Shown piece by piece: positions 35,123 through 47,603 of a stretch of 64,000 bases of DNA (the first letter of the stretch is position 1; each line of letters begins with the position of its first letter). Location: NCBI GenBank assembly GCA_965153455.1, contig OZ234493.1, positions 29,254,213-29,318,212 of the forward strand, read 5' to 3'. A program made the position numbers and the translations under genes. The notes under the pieces were generated by a model. That model worked only from the letters and a program-made list of their open reading frames with translations, had not been told where the DNA came from and searched no databases. The DNA is from Sphagnum compactum. Taxonomy: Eukaryota > Bryophyta > Sphagnopsida > Sphagnales.

Positions 35123-36330
35123 TTATAATGTGAAAAGAATTTGAACCAATTTCAATATCTTGGGATATGGGTTCCACGTAGGATGTATTTCATATTCATA
35201 CAAATGCGAATTTTTCATTCTTGTGAGTTGACCACATTTGGGATTACTAAATAATATCCATATGACTTCTTGTGAATTGAGTACTTTAGTTGATCCTTGG
35301 AATATTCCATTTGCACCATTTACAAAACCATCATGTGTTGCATAATTTCTAGCACAAATTTCAACCAACATATTTTTATTTACTTGAACTTGTAAATGCA
35401 GTCATGTTGTGAAATTTGCATCATTTTGTAATTGAAATGATTGAAGACATGTATCATGATGTCTATCTTGTGTTTGCAATATGAATACATCCCTTTCACT
35501 TCGAAAGAAAATCAATGCATTATGTTTTTGATTTACTTCATTTGTGTAAAATAAATATGGAAAAATTTAGGATCATTTAGTGATGTATGAAAACATTGAT
35601 TATTTATGGGATCCACATCTGATTACTATTGTGTAGCAGTTCGAAATTGATTTAAAATGTTAATGGATTGTTCATCACTTTGACACATGACTTGTTTCAA
35701 TTCATAACATTTAATTTTATGCATCCAAAAAATTAGAGGTAAACTATCAATGTTGTTTGCATTAGTTTTGAAAACTCCTACATCACAAACTAGTTGAAAG
35801 TTCTTGATAAAAATCCCCAATGATAATTACATCAAAATTTCCAAAAAAATTGATGTGAATATGTTTGATTGATCTTAATCGAAGATCAATAAATTTCATT
35901 TCCCTATTAATGAAATTTCATCTAATATTATTACTTGTAAATTGGTCATATTTCTTAACTAAATTATCTAATCGTTTTGAATTTAATGATGGTAAATCTT
36001 TACAATTAATTGGTATAGAAATACTTGAATGAATTGTAATTCCATCAATGTTAAATGTTGTTTTTCTAATATATGCCATGAATAAAACTTTCTTTTTTAA
36101 AGGGTTTGATTGAGGATGTCTATTATAAAAACGTATCAAAGCTTGAATTTAAAACATTAATTTAAAAATTTTACTTGTATCAACACCTCTAGTAATGGAT
36201 ATCTAAATTGGTTCATTTGGATTTTGTCTTTTTCTATCAAATATAAAGCATTGTTCATTATTCATTTTTTGAAGTAGTGAATGGAATTCATGGGTAGGCA
36301 TAATTTGGTCTTGAACATCAATTTGGTTGA
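35123..36330 (-). pseudogene. Pif1-type helicase domain of Helitron
   Basis: The Walker A motif region reads TRGVDTSKIFKL (about 36165-36200), with the lysine kept but a serine where the conserved glycine should be. Downstream come IRKTTFNIDGITIHSS (the A-F-N-I-x-G-x-T-I-H-S signature), LPSLNSKRLDNLVKKYDQF, IGDFYQ (the GDF/Q motif) and finally EICARNYATHDGFVNGANGI (the Pif1-like N-Y-A-T-x-D-G-x-V-N-G-A motif). Several stops lie between these landmarks. The helicase would unwind the displaced strand during rolling-circle transposition. Confidence 0.8.
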
Positions 36331-36821
36331 ATAAGGAATAATGGAAACACTTATACATGGGTTAACAATATATTCATTACAAATGTTATATGGTTCCACT
36401 CCAGTTCAATCAGTAATATTTTGTGATGAAAACCTGATATTTGCATTAGGAAATTTATCCATCCATACATTAGTGTCATTTTTTGTTGCCGATTCAAGAG
36501 CTTGTGATTCTATTTTTTCCCAATTTATTGTGTATGCATTATTATTATCACATATATATATAATTGATTTGTATGTCATGCATGTTATATGTCACACTCC
36601 ATGTGGAATGGTCACCTTTGAGAGTATATTCATTATCAAAGAAAGGCATAAACAATAATAATTATTTTCTATAGTAGTCTTATGGGTTTCGATGTTCATT
36701 ATAATGCACATAAAGAATTATATGAATTTTTTCCCTTTTTCTAAGATTTACAATGTCATAATTTGTAATAAATTCAATGACAAAAAATTTAAATAAATAG
36801 TTAGGCCTTTTGATTTATTTA

Positions 36822-37460
36822 TTAATGATTGACGGACACATAATATCTGTAGAGTCCAAAGGAAGTTGTTTTAAATGATGCAACATTTTTTAATACAAAT
36901 GCACGTTCTTGTAATGGGGATGTACTAATGAATTTAACTATTTTAGATGCATGGTACAATGGTATAGACAACACGATATATGCAACTATTTGTGGTGTCA
37001 TTTGTTGAACATTAAGAAAAGCATTTCCCATCTTTCAAATGCAAGCATGTGTTTCAAATTTTTTTTATTACAACTAATAATTATATTTTTCAACTCTTTT
37101 GTCATTGTTTTATATATTTTTGTTGGATAAGATGTGCAATAACTAGCTACAACATAAGGGTCAAGTATGAATTGAACATTTGTGTTTGCTTGCCAAAGAT
37201 TTCCAACTTGAATACCAAAGGGATTTGTTCGTATGTCTTTACATAATCTTTGTAAAAAAATTGTTGGGTTTTTAAATTTTACTTGTAATGCATTGATGTA
37301 TGTTTCTTTATTTATAGAAAAAAAATTTAGTAATGCGCCAAATGACATAGATGTTTATAAATCAATTTTATTAAGTTCATAAAAAATTCTTTTTTTAATT
37401 TCACCTAAATGAACCCTTTTTGAAGGGGTTAAAAGTTCCATTGGGAATGGTTCAAGGATT
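36822..37460 (-). pseudogene. Helitron linker between Rep and helicase
   Basis: Two frames (37348-36998 and 37031-36822) read QRLCKDIRTNPFGIQVGNLW, NVQFILDPYVVASYCTSYP, then NVQQMTPQIVAYIVLSIPLY, HASKIVKFISTSPLQERAF. This region lies between Rep and Pif1 in Helitron2/Helentron polyproteins. A single frameshift near 37000-37030 separates the two pieces. The run QQMTPQ...AYIVL..PLYHAS...FISTS is the most recognisable part. Confidence 0.6.
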
Positions 37461-37546
37461 TGTATTTTTTCCATAGGAGGCCATGGAAAACTAAATCAAC
37501 AAATGGCTTGATTTTTCTTCTTACAAGTCTTTTTGTGATGATGTGT

Positions 37547-37985
37547 TTAAACTTCGTGAAGATTAGGTTTTAGTTTATTATTATCACATGATATATATTT
37601 ATCCACATAGTTTTCAATTGCATTGTTTGAATCCAAACCATAAATTGGTGCATTTGCAACCCATAAAAGTCCATGGTCATGTTGACTTCCACAACTTAAA
37701 AATTTTGTAACAAAGAAAAAATCTAATAAATGCCCCAAATTCGAATTATCTTTCATACACAATGTACGAAAAGGTTTCATACGATGATCATAATGTTATG
37801 CACATGTAATAGGATCGCATCGTATAAGATTTGCAACATGTTTGGGTTCTAATTTGTCGAAAGGAATGTTAAATCCTAATTTTTTACTATTTAAATCATA
37901 TAAACATTTTAATAAAGGAGACCATTTACTTTTAGCACTAGTAAATGTAACAAAAAATGTTGTGAAACCTAATTGTCAAATCATT
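37547..37985 (-). pseudogene. Rolling-circle replication initiator (Rep, HUH) domain of Helitron
   Basis: Motif 1 is visible as FFVTFTSAKSKWSPLL (about 37930-37975). The metal-binding motif 2 is GSQHDHGLLWV (HxH followed by hydrophobic residues, about 37655-37690). Motif 3 is ENYVDKYISCD, with two tyrosines four residues apart, the arrangement of the Helitron Y2 family that nicks DNA and covalently binds the 5' end. At least one frame change separates motif 1 from motif 2. The catalytic residues are still readable, so the domain identity is firm although the protein is broken. Confidence 0.8.
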
Positions 37986-38340
37986 GCAAAGACATCTTTC
38001 CTTAATCGACTTAGATAATTAGGTGAAGATGTCCCTTTACGTATGCACACCCAAAATGATGAAATAACATAATGAATCAATATTTTAATAGCTTTTAAAA
38101 ACAAATTTGGTATATGTGTGGTAAATTTATGATTTTTATGTAAGAGTTCCCATTAAGCAATCATTTGATAAGACATTTTTATTTCTTGGTTGCTATGAAA
38201 TTGTCTAGAAAACAATGTTGGAAAGTTCAATTTTTCACAATGGGGATTTTGAGAAAAACCCAATGGTTTGAATTCTTGGCTTGGTGTCACAACATAACAT
38301 TTTTAAAATAATCATATATTTGTTTGGAAGATAATATGTT

Positions 38341-39590
38341 TTACACCATTATATCTATTAATATGTCTTCTTGTTCTTCTTCAAATATATCTTCATTATT
38401 ATGGTCACATGATTCATCAACTATGTCACAAGAAACATTAATATTGGTTTGCATTGATAATAAAAACATATCAAGCCATCGTGGATGAATTGTTATTCCA
38501 AAATTCTCATATAATGGTGTGTTGAAAAGATCATGTAATGCCAACATAATGAGGTTCGGACGGACATTGCCTATTAAATATGGTGATTTATATTACATTC
38601 GTCTTTTTAATGATATGCCAATTGTTGCTTCATCATGAGGAAGATGAAGTAACATTGATTGGGTAGAATTGATATTGGATGGAACATTTATAATACTTCC
38701 TTTTATGTTATATTGTCCATAACCTTGGAGTTGCCAAATTTGAGCAAATGTTAAACGAAGTGATAATAATCATTCTTCTAATTCATTTATTTTTTTTATA
38801 GAATCTATGTCATTGTTCAATCTAGTATGTGTAAGAACTAAAAGCTTTGGTGTTTTATTTTTATTAAAGAAAGAATAACAACTTTTACACAATAATGGAT
38901 TTTTTTCTTGAGGTGGAACATGTAAAAATATTTTTGAATTGTGGATTTTAATATTCTGTTTGTTTGTTTTTTAAAGAAAATCGATGACATGGATGAATGG
39001 GTCTATCTAATAATTGTTGAAAATATTCATCATGATGAGGTGAAGAATTTTTCAATGTTCTCAAAATATTCATGTATTATATTTGAAGTCAATGTATTAT
39101 GAACAATAAAAGTTGAAGATGGTTGTTCAATGTGCAATGGTTGCATAGGGTTATTGCATGTCAATATGTCAAATTGTGGATTTTCATGTGAATGTTGTTC
39201 TAGAGAATCTGTTTGTGGAATGTCATTAAGGCCAACATTTGTATTTGTTAATGTTTTTATGTTGTTTAAACAACAATTAATATTTTTTTTCAAGATTTAC
39301 ATTTTTTTATGAAGGTGACATAGATCATAATATACTTGAGTGAATTTCAATTCTAAGGTGTAATTGTTGATAAGAATTATGTTTGCTATATATAAAGTGG
39401 AAGATGGAAATGTAGTCATTAAATTTTTTAATTATTCATTGTGCATCATTTTCCAATGGAAATGTTAGGATTTTTCAATCACACTTTCATATGATATTTC
39501 AATTTTTTGTTTTTGTGGCTGCATCATATCATCGTTTCCATACAAAGGTAGAAATTATTTTTGACCTCGTTGTTTAATGGACATTGTTCT
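38341..39590 (-). pseudogene. Helitron polyprotein segment between OTU and Rep (DUF6570-like)
   Basis: About 38590-38770 reads FAQIWQLQGYGQYNIKGS, IINVPSNINSTQSM and LPHDEATIGISLKRRM, then after a stop YKSPYLIGNVRPNLIMLALH and DLFNTPLYENFGI. These phrases are typical of the region before Rep in Helitron2/Helentron polyproteins (DUF6570-like, named from memory). The 38780-39590 part is more decayed. An Asp/Glu-rich patch lies near 38350-38420. Confidence 0.6.
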
Positions 39591-39593
39591 TGA

Positions 39594-40235
39594 TTAGTTG
39601 GTATGTTTTGTTTGTGGTAACATGTTTTGGTTTACTTCCCATGAGGCATTGTAGAAAGTGATTGGTTCATAATGCCCATTTCTAGCATTTACCATGTCAT
39701 TGTGATAAAATAATTGTAATGTGCTATTGTATATGAAATCATCACCTGCTCGAAAACATACCACACAATTATTTTTTGACCAAACATGGATGGGCCTATG
39801 TAAATAATTTGCCAAGCAAAATATGGCATGATTATCACCCCATAAACCTCCAAAGTTGGCACTTATGCTCATTTTTTTAATATAGGTTTGTAAAAAAATT
39901 ATATTATGATCTTCAGATAATAAAGAAACATTGAAATGAATATTAATCAATTCTTGAATTTGGGGATCAATGAGTTGTTGAAGGGATTGTGAAAAATGGG
40001 TCATGCATTGAGTTCGAAGTTAAAGTGAAGTTTGGGAATAATGAAGTAAAAATGTTAAAGAATCAAACAAACAATCACCATGTACAAAAGGATAAATTTG
40101 AATTCGTTGAAGATGGTGACCATGAAGCACAATATCAATGTTCATTATGAGGTCAACAAAAAATAAAGGAAAAATTAAAATATTCTTATGTTTATGTAAC
40201 TTTATTAATGAGAGAATCTTAATGTTTTTGAACAA
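39594..40235 (-). pseudogene. OTU-like cysteine protease domain, Helitron N-terminal part
   Basis: The first frame (40235-40020) ends with VHGDCLFDSLTFLL, where GDCLF carries the expected nucleophilic Cys of OTU proteases. After a stop, the second frame (40004-39594) continues with GGLWGDNHAIFCLANYL, RPIHVW and finally NARNGHYEPITF. This matches the OTU pattern W-GD-x-x-x-I-x-x-LA ... GHYxP, with the His in GHYEP as catalytic base. In Helitron2/Helentron elements such a domain is fused to the replication polyprotein; its role there is not established. The catalytic residues survive but the stop between the halves breaks the gene. Confidence 0.75.
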
Positions 40236-40240
40236 AATAA

Positions 40241-40671
40241 TACAATGACAAACCCAAAATAAAGTTAAAAATCAGTGGCTATAAAACTACCTAAATGTTA
40301 ATTAACTAATGTGTGAAGCAAAACTAAGAAGAAAAAAGGAAAGATGTTGAGGGGGGAAAAAAAGCCTAGACCACAATGTTAGTTAAGTAATCCTTGAGAA
40401 AAAACAAAAAATAAAAGATAAGAAAAGGGGCAATGGCCCACTACTAACTAATTCATACATTACCAAATGCACTATTCACCAAGATGCCATTAATTTGGGA
40501 ACAAAAATAAAAATATGTTGCCACTTTAATCCGGAGTCTTCAATTTCACAAGATGCTTCTGAATTCTAATAATGGTATAGTTTTTGGGCAAGATAATGGA
40601 ATATTGGCAATCACAGAAATAGGGGCAAAGAAAAAACCCCTAAACAATAAAGATAATATGGAAAAATGTGA
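40241..40671. other. Intergenic, no gene seen
   Basis: This is AT-rich DNA upstream of the Helitron OTU remnant. It may contain the element's 5' end, which I could not recognise. Confidence 0.4.
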
Positions 40672-40797
40672 AGTATATAGTGGTACGTTGGTATGTGGTA
40701 TGTGATATGTGATATGTGGGTATGTTGTATGTTGGTATGTGGGTACGTGGTGTGTTGGTATGTGATAAGTGATATGTTGGTATGGTGATAGGTATTG
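40672..40797. repeat. TATG-rich minisatellite
   Basis: Irregular repetition of GTATGTGG, TATGTTG and GATATGTG over about 125 bp, with units of roughly 8-14 bp. The minus-strand frame here gives a His/Tyr/Thr repeat peptide and is not a gene. Confidence 0.8.
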
Positions 40798-43700
40798 AAA
40801 ATGTGGATGTTTTTGTCAACTTTTTGGTAAAAATAAAAAATGAACTTAAAAATCAGCAATAAGGAAAAATTATGATCATATTGAAACTTTAAAGGTGTGG
40901 CCTTACAATATGTAATAAAGACCTATCTACATTAAAAAACAGTGAATTGCATACAAAATACAAAATATCTCAATGAAAGCAAAATCCTAAAAAAATTCAA
41001 ACACAAGAAGAATTTCCCACAACTTCTCTAACAACCTCTACAACAACTATTTGGGGTTGGAATTTCTCATTGTAGGCACCAAGTTCCGCAATTGGACTCA
41101 AGTGGAAAGTACCAAAAACTTTCAAAATTTCCAAGGAGTTTAGTCATAGATGAGTTGTCACTAGAATATTTTGCCATAAAATCCTTTTCTTGAAATCTAA
41201 ACAAAGGAAACAACCAAGGAGTTTTGACATGGGAAATGCATGGTGGACCATCAACAACCTCAATTGTGGTATTGATGTGAATATCGAAAGCACATGCTGC
41301 AACAACTTTACACAAATTGCAGAAATACAACCCATTAAAAGGTTGTTGGTAAATATCACCGAGTTTTCATTTGAAGCAAGGGTCCAACCACGCTATTAGG
41401 AATCACACATGCCCCCTTAGACCACTGTTTTATTCTTAGAATATTCTTTATAATAAATAAATATATCTTTCAAAAAATCATCAAATTTTTTTAAAGTTTT
41501 CTTAATACTATTATGTTAAGGTGTATATTTAAAAAATCCCAAAATATGTCATTAAAAAATATTTTCAAATTGTGCTTTTAGTGTCAAAATTGTTTGTAAG
41601 CTGCTTTTATGCAAATTTTAAAGCAATAGTTATAAGAGGTTAAAAGTCCTTATGCGTATTTTTCACTCATTAGATTGATTCTAATTTTTAATGATATGTA
41701 CATAATGTACTCACAATAACATTTTATAAAAAAAAAAATTACAATCCAAAATTCAAAAAATTAAACAATGATTACAATTGAACGAGTTATGTGTAGAGTA
41801 TAGCCTTAGAATGAAGGACCTTTAAAAAATGTGTAGCCAGAATAGGCTATTGTGGTGGGTGGAAGGCATTTAGGGAATGCCCACCACACATGTGTTTTAC
41901 TCACATAAGACACAAGATTAACATAATCATGAACCTCAACAATATAATATAACTTATGCACTTCCAAGAGTTTACAGACACATAATCAGCCAAGTTTATA
42001 TTGATGAAGAATAATTGGAAAAAATAGTCACCATATACAAGAAAATATAAAACCAATCTTAATGCTCTCTAATTGCTACAGATGCACTACAAAATAACAA
42101 GTGAACATCAAGAGCAATCAGCATGAATATGCATTTGCTAAGTTGAGTTAACTAGAATGTAAATCCTTGTCCTTGCATGAAGTAATGTGTAACACCAATA
42201 TCATAGACATGCAATAATCCCCAAGTAAACAAGAAAACCTAACTAACCTATCTCACTATTATATTTGAACTTAAAATTGATGTTATTAACCATTGGCAGA
42301 TGACAACATACACACTAAATCTATTAATTTAAGTAGTAAAGTGATATGTGATATCCAACAAGGCATCACAAACACGTTAGCCCTGCCAATAGATAAGATG
42401 TAGTACATGTGCATTTATGTATGTACACAAATACATATATTATTTTGTGATTTATTTGTATGTGTTTGTGTCTATGTGCATATATGTGTTTATACATGTG
42501 TAACAATGTTAAGATTATTATAGTTGCAATATTGAACCACTTATGTGATGATAATTAATTACAAGCACATAATAGATTTCACCAACATTGTAATTAATAT
42601 TAATAATTCATTTAAAACTAAATTTTGCTAATTCACTATCTATGTTCGTAATGTGAATTTTTCAATTCTTGCAAATAATGATTATATTGAAATTAATAGA
42701 TGTCTTAATATTTATAAAATGGTTATATTTATTTAATATGTGTTAATATTTTTTTAATTATTTTTGTTAGATTTGGATATACAATTTACAAATTTAAAAA
42801 CGTCCTCTTTAAAAAATTTGTAAAGTTAATGTAATTACAACTTTATATTTTCATATTATACTACAACTATTGTAATATTAATCTTGGTATATATTTTTTT
42901 TTCTATGATTTTTTGTCAAATAAAAAAAAGTTATAATGAATTTTTATATCTTAATATGGATACCATTTTTGTACTTAATGTAAATAGTATTTTTTGTGAA
43001 CTAATGTGTCTTTTACTTGTGGTTCAAAATTGCCAATTTGAGTTAAAATTTTAAATCAGAATTTACATTTTAAATTTAAGTTTGGGTTACAATAAAAAAT
43101 GAATACTATAATTTTTCTTTTTCAATTACAATGTCCATAGTTAAATTTTATGGTATAAAGGTTTTGGTATGTAATTTAATGTTATTGAGTTTTAGAATTA
43201 TGTAAATAATTGTTTTTTAAAAATTTAAGCATTCCATTGATAAAAAAATATGAAATGATTTTGATTTTAATAATTTGAGCAAAAAGATGTATAAAAATTT
43301 ACAAAAAGAAATTTGTAATTCAAACCCCTAAAAACCCATCAATTCATCACTAGCCAAAAAATTCCCATTATTCAATGCAAAATCCCAAAATTCAAAATTC
43401 CAGAATCCATATAAATCCAATATATGAAATCCAAAATTGAAGTTCAAAATTTTGGTGTAACACTAAAGATGTGTGAAACCAAGGTAATATTGTAGTCTAC
43501 CAAAATTGTTGTGTATCTCTTCTTTATTATAACTATTGCAAAGAACCTTTCAACTCACTATTTTGTGAAGTTTTCACCTTGGCATTCGAGCAAAGTATGA
43601 TGATTTGACCCTTGTGTTTTCAAACTACCCTTACCTTAAATCAAAGAATGTGACTTCTCACTCTTAGAAGAACAAAAACAAAACCAACTAGTTCTGCAAT

Positions 43701-45816
43701 TGGACTCAAAACAAATTTCCTTTTTGGTTTTTTCTCTTTAAACAAACAGAGGTGTTAGCCCACCAATGTTCATTTCATTTAGCAAAGTCACTAATTAAAG
43801 CTTTTATGACTAGGACTTAGTAGCTATGCAACAAGCACATGTTCTCAAACACAATGAAACAAGAAGGTAATGGAAAAGGACTTTTAGGGTGCATAGACCA
43901 AATGACCAGTCTTGAACTATATGGGTTGACTATGAACATTAGTAGAACACACCCATGACAAAGGCACATGCATACGACCTAGTGGTTGACTAAAAATATG
44001 GAAGGGAAGAGGCAACAAAACCCACTTTGCTTAATAACAATTGCTCTACATCTTGTGCCTTCTTTGATCCTTGATTCTTTTGGTCATCATCTCTTCTCAT
44101 TCTATCGAGCTTGGATATATGATGGGAACACAACCACATTAGACTAGGAAATGTCATGTGATCACAAAAATCCAAGAACATGGGGGACAAAAATATAGCA
44201 CCAATCAACTTTCTCCCCCAAAAATATTAGTGATGGAAATTAGAAGGAATCAAAGTACATTTGCCACAAAGCAAAAACCTTATGGTGATCAAGTATCATT
44301 CAGGAAAAAGGACTATGCTAGAATTTGCAAGACCAAATGTGCTACAAGATATGCACGTGTCTTGAGGAAACATGCATAAATACAACTACACTAAAACTAT
44401 TTCTATTGCATGCATGAGTAACTTGAACCTTGATCAATGAAAAAGAATCAAACATTCCAAACTCAAAAGACTAACAAACCACAACTATCAATTGGAACAA
44501 AACTTCTAACAACAACTAGAAAGATACCCAAAATGTATTGCCAAATTCTGTGATGATTTGGTTTTGCAAACAAGCAAGGGATGATCATACTTGCATTGGA
44601 GAAGCCTTATGAAGTGTTGAGGTGGAATGAATGACCACTTTATATCAATTTAAGGGCAACAACCATCTTTTTTATTATGCACAACACTCATCCAATGCAA
44701 CATTTGCAATGGCTACAATCTGCCAATAGAACATGGACGGGAAAAGGAAGAACTTGAAGTGTCTATTGAATGGCCACCCTACATGAATTATAATTTAGTG
44801 ATAATACATCACACAAGTATATCTTTTGATAGACATCAAGAAGAAGTACCTCTCTCTTTGGGGGTGCAAATCTTCCCAAGCTAGGGGTGACAAATGCAAA
44901 AGTTGACACAAAATCAATAAGGATCTGATGAACTTGTCATGAAGAAATCAATAAGTTTATAATCTTGTGCCTAATTTGTTCATGGTAGAAAAAATCGACA
45001 CAACAAGTTTAATTTTAGTGACATCCTTACAACATGTTCAAGTAGGAATCTAATAAATAGTGGCTTGATGTAACATAAATTTCTAGAACAAGGAAAAGCA
45101 TCAAACTTTAGATGAGAATAATACCTCATCGACACACATTTTTGTCAACTCCGTAACCAAATCCAATGCTTGTTTGATAAGTGCATCGAAACCTTTTTCA
45201 AGAAATAAAAGGAAAGGAAAATGCCATCTGCTTGAAGCACCAATTGCCACAAGGAACCCAATGAAATTTATTAAGAACATATGTAAACACGAACATACCA
45301 ACTAAAGCTTGAATGACCAAGAGCCTCATGTAAGTGCCCTTCTCCTAGTACTACTTCCATGTAAATAGTGGTGATACATGGAATGTATTGCTCATGCACT
45401 ATAGTGAATAGTGTATTTTTTAATACATTAACGACTACCCTACAATAACCATAAACTTGAAAAATGTGACAACTTTTTGTCCATGTAATTTTGAAATTTT
45501 TCCCACCATTACCTACAAAATACATATGTATCATGAAAATTATGTTGTAGGGGAGGTTCCCATGCAAATGGGTTCCCATACAACATGAGGGAAAGTCGCA
45601 TAAGGGCAATATCCTAAGGGTGTTCTCGACCGATGGAGAACACATGAGTATGGGAACCTCTATGTACATAAAAATCTCTTCTTTTTTTTCCTCCATTCTT
45701 TCCTCGTTTTCTTGAATTTTCTTGATTTGTCCCTTTCCTCCTTGTGCTTTTGAATTTTCATAATCCATCCCATCAAAAAATCTTTCAATGGGAACATGGA
45801 ATGTAAAAATATAAAG
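40798..45816. other. Long AT-rich intergenic stretch, no gene seen
   Basis: About 5 kb with no recognisable domain or transposon end. Small open frames at 41067-41399, 43990-44379 and 45101-45969 show nothing familiar. The frames near 41.2 and 44.2 kb overlap on both strands. Confidence 0.5.
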
Positions 45817-45910
45817 GGATCTTCTACTTGAGAAATCCCTCAAAATACAAAGAGAAATAATAAGGATCTTCTGCTGGGGAAATCCCTCAAAATACAAAGA
45901 GAAATAAAAA
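45817..45910. repeat. Tandem duplication, 2 copies of 47 bp
   Basis: GGATCTTCT then AAATCCCTCAAAATACAAAG then AGAAATAA starts at 45817 and again at 45864 with very few differences. Confidence 0.9.
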
Positions 45911-46163
45911 GAGAGGTTTTTACAATGAACACATAACATGATGCATGATGGCATGATGCATTGATACATTATAATTCTGATACATTACAAAATAAAACAA
46001 AAATGATCATTGTTGCCTACAATATTTATTACTGCATGAAAAATATTTTATTAACAATTTCACTTATTTTACTCACGTGCACATACTTTTGAATTGGGGC
46101 AAAATATCCATTGATTTCCAAAAAGTACAAATATAAGCAGTTGATAAGCACCTACCATCAAAA
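45911..46163. other. Intergenic spacer, nothing seen
   Basis: This is AT-rich DNA between two tandem repeats. No feature was recognised. Confidence 0.4.
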
Positions 46164-46435
46164 CCTAGTGATCATTTTATGTTAGAAATGAAACTAGTTG
46201 AAAAATGGTTTCATAATTTAACTTGGCATTAAATACAACATTCTAATTAAAAACCTAATGATCATTTTATGCTAGAAATAAACAATAGTTGAAAAGTGTT
46301 TTCATAGTTTAACTTGGCATTAAGTACAACATTCTACTTAGAACCTAGCAATCATTTTATGCTGGAAATGAACGTATTAGTTGAAAGTGATTTCATAGTT
46401 TAACTTGCCATAAAGTACAACATCTATCTATGAAG
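46164..46435. repeat. Tandem repeat, 3 copies of 90 bp (first block)
   Basis: Units start at 46164, 46254 and 46344 with CCTAGTGATCATTTTATG, then GAAATGAA, AGTTGAAAA, TTCATAGTTTAACTTGGCAT and TAAGTACAACATTCTA. A second block of the same repeat follows at 46949-47103. Confidence 0.9.
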
Positions 46436-46948
46436 GAAAGTAGTTTGTTTTGTTTTTTTGTCATGCTGAAATCTCCCAAACCATGGCACTTCATGTCACA
46501 CTCTTGATATTTTTGGAAATCTCTTGATGGGCAGGGGTGCACTAACTTGGTTTAAGACTATTTGGAGCTATGGTGTGGAAGCTATTGATTGTTGAACCAT
46601 TTTCTCAATGAAAACTATATAAAATCAAGACTGAAAACTGTATTGGAATTTGAGGGCATTCTTGGTGTTGTTGGAAAGCCCTTGGCGAGGTAGATTTAAT
46701 AGAGTTTATTTCACAATTTTCAGAGCTAAGATGCAGAAGATATTGATTTTTGAGTGGATTTTGTTGCTGGAAATTCAAACAAATTGCAAAAATTGGGTTT
46801 GGAAGGAAAAATCAGTTGAGCCCGCAATGAGTTCACATTGGCAAATTTAGAAATTTTCAATTCTGAAAATGTGAAACTTTTTAAAAATGTGTTCACACTT
46901 GGGCCAACAGCACAGACTACACAAGTTCTAATTTCTGCTGGAAACAGG
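46436..46948. other. About 510-bp unique segment splitting the 90-bp array
   Basis: The segment separates two blocks of one tandem repeat and is not itself repetitive. It may be an insertion. No terminal repeats or target duplication could be recognised, and short open frames on both strands have no known domain. Confidence 0.5.
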
Positions 46949-47103
46949 AACGTCACTTGAAAAGTACCTTCATAATTTATCTCGGCATTAAGTACAACAT
47001 TCTAATTAAAACCTAGTGTTCATTTTATGCTAGAAATGAACACTAGCTGAAAAGTGTGGCTTCATGGTTTCATTTGGCATTAAGTACAACATTCTAATTA
47101 ATA
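46949..47103. repeat. 90-bp tandem repeat, second block (about 1.7 copies)
   Basis: It resumes within a unit (GAAAAGTACCTTCATAATTT, then GGCATTAAGTACAACATTCT) and contains one further full unit from 47012 (CCTAGTGTTCATTTTATGCT). Confidence 0.85.
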
Positions 47104-47603
47104 TTTTTATATTGAATTCAAAGCTGTAATAAAAATATAACAACCTTTGTCATGAGTGACTAGAGCAACTCCATCCACAACAATAAAATGGCCTCTACAA
47201 TGTAACCTTGGATGAGGTATAGTACCTCAAATAGCGTAGAAAACAGGGCTTCAAATAGTGGAGAACTGGATTGAAGTACCCACCTCCATATTGTTTAAAA
47301 CTAAGTTTGGCCATCTAAATTTGCACCAGATACAATGATTGTAAAAGGGCCATCAAAAAAGCACAACACTGCTTCTGATTGGTTGCCATAAAGATTGGCC
47401 GAATTGGTGGCATTTAAGTTGCAAATATGGAGTAATCAGAAAGCTTCCAAGCTCAGGATTCCTCACTTGTATCACTAAAAGCAAATAATTCATCAATAAT
47501 GGTTGCTCTTGGCAGGTCCACATGTAGCCTACACCAATGTTAATGCAATTCCAGATCTTTATGGTGAAGTGCATGTTTTGCAAGATGAGCCAGCCTTACT
47601 AGT
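47104..47603. other. 3' flank of the hydrolase gene, no separate gene seen
   Basis: This is likely 3' UTR and downstream DNA of the minus-strand gene. If a GC donor is used for its last intron, the frame would run on in this direction to about 47570. Confidence 0.4.

Larger units (their letters stand above)
34150..40240 (-). mobile_element. Decayed Helentron-like Helitron (OTU, Rep, Pif1 helicase, endonuclease)
   Basis: Reading the minus strand from 40.2 to 34.2 kb, remnants appear in this order: an OTU-type cysteine protease, a Helitron-specific conserved segment, a rolling-circle Rep domain, a linker conserved in Helitron polyproteins, a Pif1-type helicase and an apurinic-type endonuclease. 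Canonical plant Helitrons carry Rep plus helicase. OTU and C-terminal endonuclease domains are hallmarks of the Helitron2/Helentron group, whose endonuclease-bearing members are best known to me from animals and some other eukaryotes. Stops and frameshifts interrupt every domain, so the element is dead. I could not define its termini; no clear TC...CTRR ends or 3' hairpin were recognised. Composition matches the flanks, which suggests long residence. Confidence 0.85.

Noticed and set aside
34150-40240. Reading the 34-40 kb remains as a host Pif1 helicase or host OTU gene
   Set aside because: OTU, Rep, Pif1 and endonuclease motifs occur together on one strand in the order of a Helitron polyprotein, and all are broken.
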